Made by a program: the position numbers and the translations under genes. From Pseudomonadota bacterium (GTDB lineage: Bacteria; Pseudomonadota; Gammaproteobacteria; Burkholderiales; Thiobacillaceae): a DNA stretch of 5,481 nt. Every line of letters starts with the position of its first letter. Positions within the stretch are counted from its first letter, which is position 1. The notes beneath the pieces are model-generated. The model was given only the letters and a program-made list of their open reading frames with translations. It was not told the DNA's origin and searched no databases. Below are positions 3,967-5,481 of the stretch, one piece after another. Location of the stretch: the NCBI GenBank assembly GCA_021802595.1, contig JAJZRT010000298.1:1-5481 (forward strand), in the 5' to 3' direction.

Positions 3967-5481
3967 ATATGACATAGGTGTAGTGCTGCACTTCGCCGCG
4001 TCGTGGGACGCCTGAGACCACATCGCATCGCTTGCCGTTTTGCAGCCCCCCCCGCAGCCGCTCAGTTCGTCGTTGCCGGCCTCGCCGAACACGATGTCGT
4101 TGCCGCCACCGGCGAAGGCGACGTCATTGCCATTGCCGCCGTAAATGACGTCGGCACCGCCGTCCGCCGGGTCTTCCGGTTTATCGCGATGTTGAAAGAT
4201 GTATTCGATATGGTGGGGGGAAGCATTCCGGATCACCTGCCATTGCTGCTCGTGGGGATACACGAACCAGTCGATTTCATCGAAATTGACGGGAACCGCG
4301 GCGACGACCGGCCAGATGTCCATGTCGCCCAACAGGTAATCGTCGCCCGCCCCGCCGATCAACAGGTCCGACCCGCCGCCGCCCGACAGCAGGTTGTTGC
4401 CGGCGTTGCCGATCAGCAGGTCGTCGCCCGCGCCGCCCGCCAGCCAGTCGGCTTTCTGCCCAGTCCCTGGCTGGCCGTTGCCGGCGGCGATGGCCTGGGC
4501 AACGCTCGTCTGCGCATCGGCATACAGGCGGTCGTTGCCGCCTTCGCCTCCCAGCATGACGTCGTCGCCCGCGCCGCCCATCATCGTGTCGCTGCCCGTG
4601 CCGCCATCGACGAGGTCGTCCCCGCCGCGCAGCGCGGTGATGATGTCGTCGCCGCCCAGCCCCTGGAGGTGGTCGTTGCCCGCGCTGTCGAACAGCGGGT
4701 CGATGCGGTCGGGGGCCGCTTCTTCCGGGACGGTGATGATGTTGAGGAGTCCGTCCAGTCCGCCTTGCACGCCCGGCTCGTCGGCGTCGAAGTCCGTGGG
4801 CGCCAAGTCGCCGACGATGTCCCTGGTCGTCTGCGGCAGTGGCGCTTCGGCCGCCGGGCCGCTCAGTTCGATGCCCAGCCGGCCGGCCTGCCAGTGCTCG
4901 ACGAGGAGGCCGCCGTCGATGACCAGCCGGTTGTTGTCCAGCTTCGCGTAGAGCCGCCCGGCGCCGTCCCGATAGACCCGCTCATCGCCGAACTGCTGGC
5001 CGCCGGTGGCGGCTTGGCCGTCGATTTCGATGCGGCCCCGGCCGTCGCTGTCTTGCACGGTGTCCAGCCCCGCTGCGTCGCCGCTCGCGTATTTGTAGGT
5101 GTCGGCGCCCTTGCCGCCCAGCAGCACGTCGCTGCCATTGCCGCCATCGAGGGTATCGTCGCCGGCGTTGCCCACCAGCAGGTCGGCTTTTGCGCCGCCC
5201 GTCAGCGTGTCCGCTTCCTTGCCGCCGAGCAGGAAAGCGCCGCGGTTGAGGGTATCGGTCGCGGTCATGCCGCCTTGCCCCGCCTGCACGGTCCAGTCGC
5301 GCAGGCTCGGCAGCAGGGCTTGGATCAGGCCGCGTTCGGCCGCGGTGAAGAGTTCCTGGTTGTAGCCGGCACTGCTGTCTTTCTCTTCGTAGTATTTCTG
5401 CATCGCGAAGGCGATCAGGGCGTTGCTCAGTTCGTGCAGGTCGGCGTTGGTCGGGTTCTTATCGCTCATCGTCAGATCGGA
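3964..5481 (-). CDS. RTX calcium-binding exoprotein, C-terminal part (enters from right edge), 3' end probably broken
   Basis: This shows 505 residues with the frame open to the right edge. The ATG at 5469 is internal, because the residues before it (SDLT) continue the match to the hydrolase at 1217-2974. Residues 5-76 form the shared helical region ending GGMTATD. A first RTX block (86-126, for example GNAGDDTLDGG) is followed by a region like the haemolysin-type Ca-binding related domain (about 139-207, ending VEHWQAGRLGIEL). An acidic linker precedes the second RTX block (264-385) and a non-RTX insert with IDWFVYPHEQQW, and a third short block covers 440-475. Such repeats bind Ca2+ outside the cell and are typical of type I secretion substrates. 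After GNDELSG the repeat pattern stops at about 4057, and the last residues are unlike RTX, with the only three cysteines in the visible protein. No type I C-terminal signal is recognisable. The lipase or other catalytic part, if any, lies off-window. Confidence 0.85.
   Translation of the reverse strand, partial: SDLTMSDKNPTNADLHELSNALIAFAMQKYYEEKDSSAGYNQELFTAAERGLIQALLPSLRDWTVQAGQGGMTATDTLNRGAFLLGGKEADTLTGGAKADLLVGNAGDDTLDGGNGSDVLLGGKGADTYKYASGDAAGLDTVQDSDGRGRIEIDGQAATGGQQFGDERVYRDGAGRLYAKLDNNRLVIDGGLLVEHWQAGRLGIELSGPAAEAPLPQTTRDIVGDLAPTDFDADEPGVQGGLDGLLNIITVPEEAAPDRIDPLFDSAGNDHLQGLGGDDIITALRGGDDLVDGGTGSDTMMGGAGDDVMLGGEGGNDRLYADAQTSVAQAIAAGNGQPGTGQKADWLAGGAGDDLLIGNAGNNLLSGGGGSDLLIGGAGDDYLLGDMDIWPVVAAVPVNFDEIDWFVYPHEQQWQVIRNASPHHIEYIFQHRDKPEDPADGGADVIYGGNGNDVAFAGGGNDIVFGEAGNDELSGCGGGCKTASDAMWSQASHDAAKCSTTPMSY
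4046..4053 (-). repeat. Run of eight G in the coding strand at the point where RTX homology ends
   Basis: Eight consecutive C on the plus strand give G8 in the RTX coding strand, within GGC TGC GGGGGGGG CTGC. Homopolymers of this length are prone to slippage in vivo and to sequencing error. One extra G would shift the frame so that it stays open to 3713; one fewer would end it near 3944. Confidence 0.8.
5253..5352. repeat. Direct repeat, copy in the RTX exoprotein gene
   Basis: This is the partner of 1582-1681, in the same orientation and the same reading frame, 99 of 100 bases identical by eye. Here it leads directly into the first RTX block, whereas the other copy leads into a different C-terminal domain. 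Confidence 0.9.
5353..5481. repeat. Second, more diverged direct repeat, right copy (cut by window edge)
   Basis: This is the partner of 1835-1963, in the same orientation and frame. The similarity is still present at the window edge, so the true repeat probably extends further upstream in the RTX gene. It is fused directly to the 100-bp block at 5353. Confidence 0.8.

Noticed and set aside
3962..3967. Consensus TTGACA on the minus strand as the -35 box of the exported-protein operon
   Set aside because: At the right distance (16-18 bases) I find only poor -10 candidates such as TAACCT, and the site overlaps the RTX stop. The support is too weak to call a promoter.
4046..4620. CRISPR or tandem DNA repeat array in the region of recurring GGCGGC-type sequence
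   Set aside because: The periodicity is that of degenerate nine-residue RTX codons on the minus strand; there are no constant repeats with unique spacers.
4394..4951. Plus-strand open frame opposite the RTX repeats
   Set aside because: Its Ser/Pro-rich translation is the mirror of Gly/Asp RTX codons, with no independent support.
5469..5469. ATG as the true start of the RTX protein
   Set aside because: The frame is open upstream to the edge, and the residues before it continue the match to the sister protein (LTMSDKNP against LTLSDQNP). No good ribosome site is visible, so it is an internal methionine.

Overview
The window looks like an accessory region of a GC-rich proteobacterium. A betaproteobacterium (Rhodocyclales, Neisseriales or Burkholderiales type) is my best guess, based on protein flavour and codon use rather than on any marker gene. 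Every gene I can support lies on the minus strand, so the locus reads from high to low coordinates. No RNA genes, CRISPR arrays or transposase genes were seen.

Layout in reading order: (1) 5481-3964, the C-terminal part of an RTX (Ca2+-binding nonapeptide repeat) exoprotein that enters from the right edge. Its RTX homology stops abruptly at about 4057, next to a run of eight G. (2) 3963-3717, a gap with small inverted repeats and no convincing gene. (3) 3716-3027, a small exported protein with a signal peptide. (4) 2974-1217, a class-3-lipase-like alpha/beta hydrolase whose C-terminal half matches protein 1 but which ends without any RTX repeats. (5) 1220-642, a two-helix membrane protein with an exported domain, whose start overlaps the stop of gene 4 by four bases. 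(6) 640-1, the N-terminal part of a second lipase-like protein, starting one base after the stop of gene 5 and leaving through the left edge.

Genes 3 to 6 are packed tightly (gaps of 52, -4 and 1 bases) with good Shine-Dalgarno sites, so they probably form one operon. The hydrolase/RTX proteins contain no cysteine in their recognisable parts, as expected for exported RTX-type proteins. The two accessory proteins each have two cysteines in the part predicted to face the periplasm.

The most interesting reading is a tandem array of lipase-like exoproteins alternating with small envelope proteins. The array has been reshuffled: a 100-bp block is 99% identical between genes 1 and 4, beside flanks of about 84% identity, a clean 51-codon indel, and a replaced C-terminus. 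The envelope proteins could be immunity or accessory factors for the hydrolases. That is an inference, not something the sequence proves.
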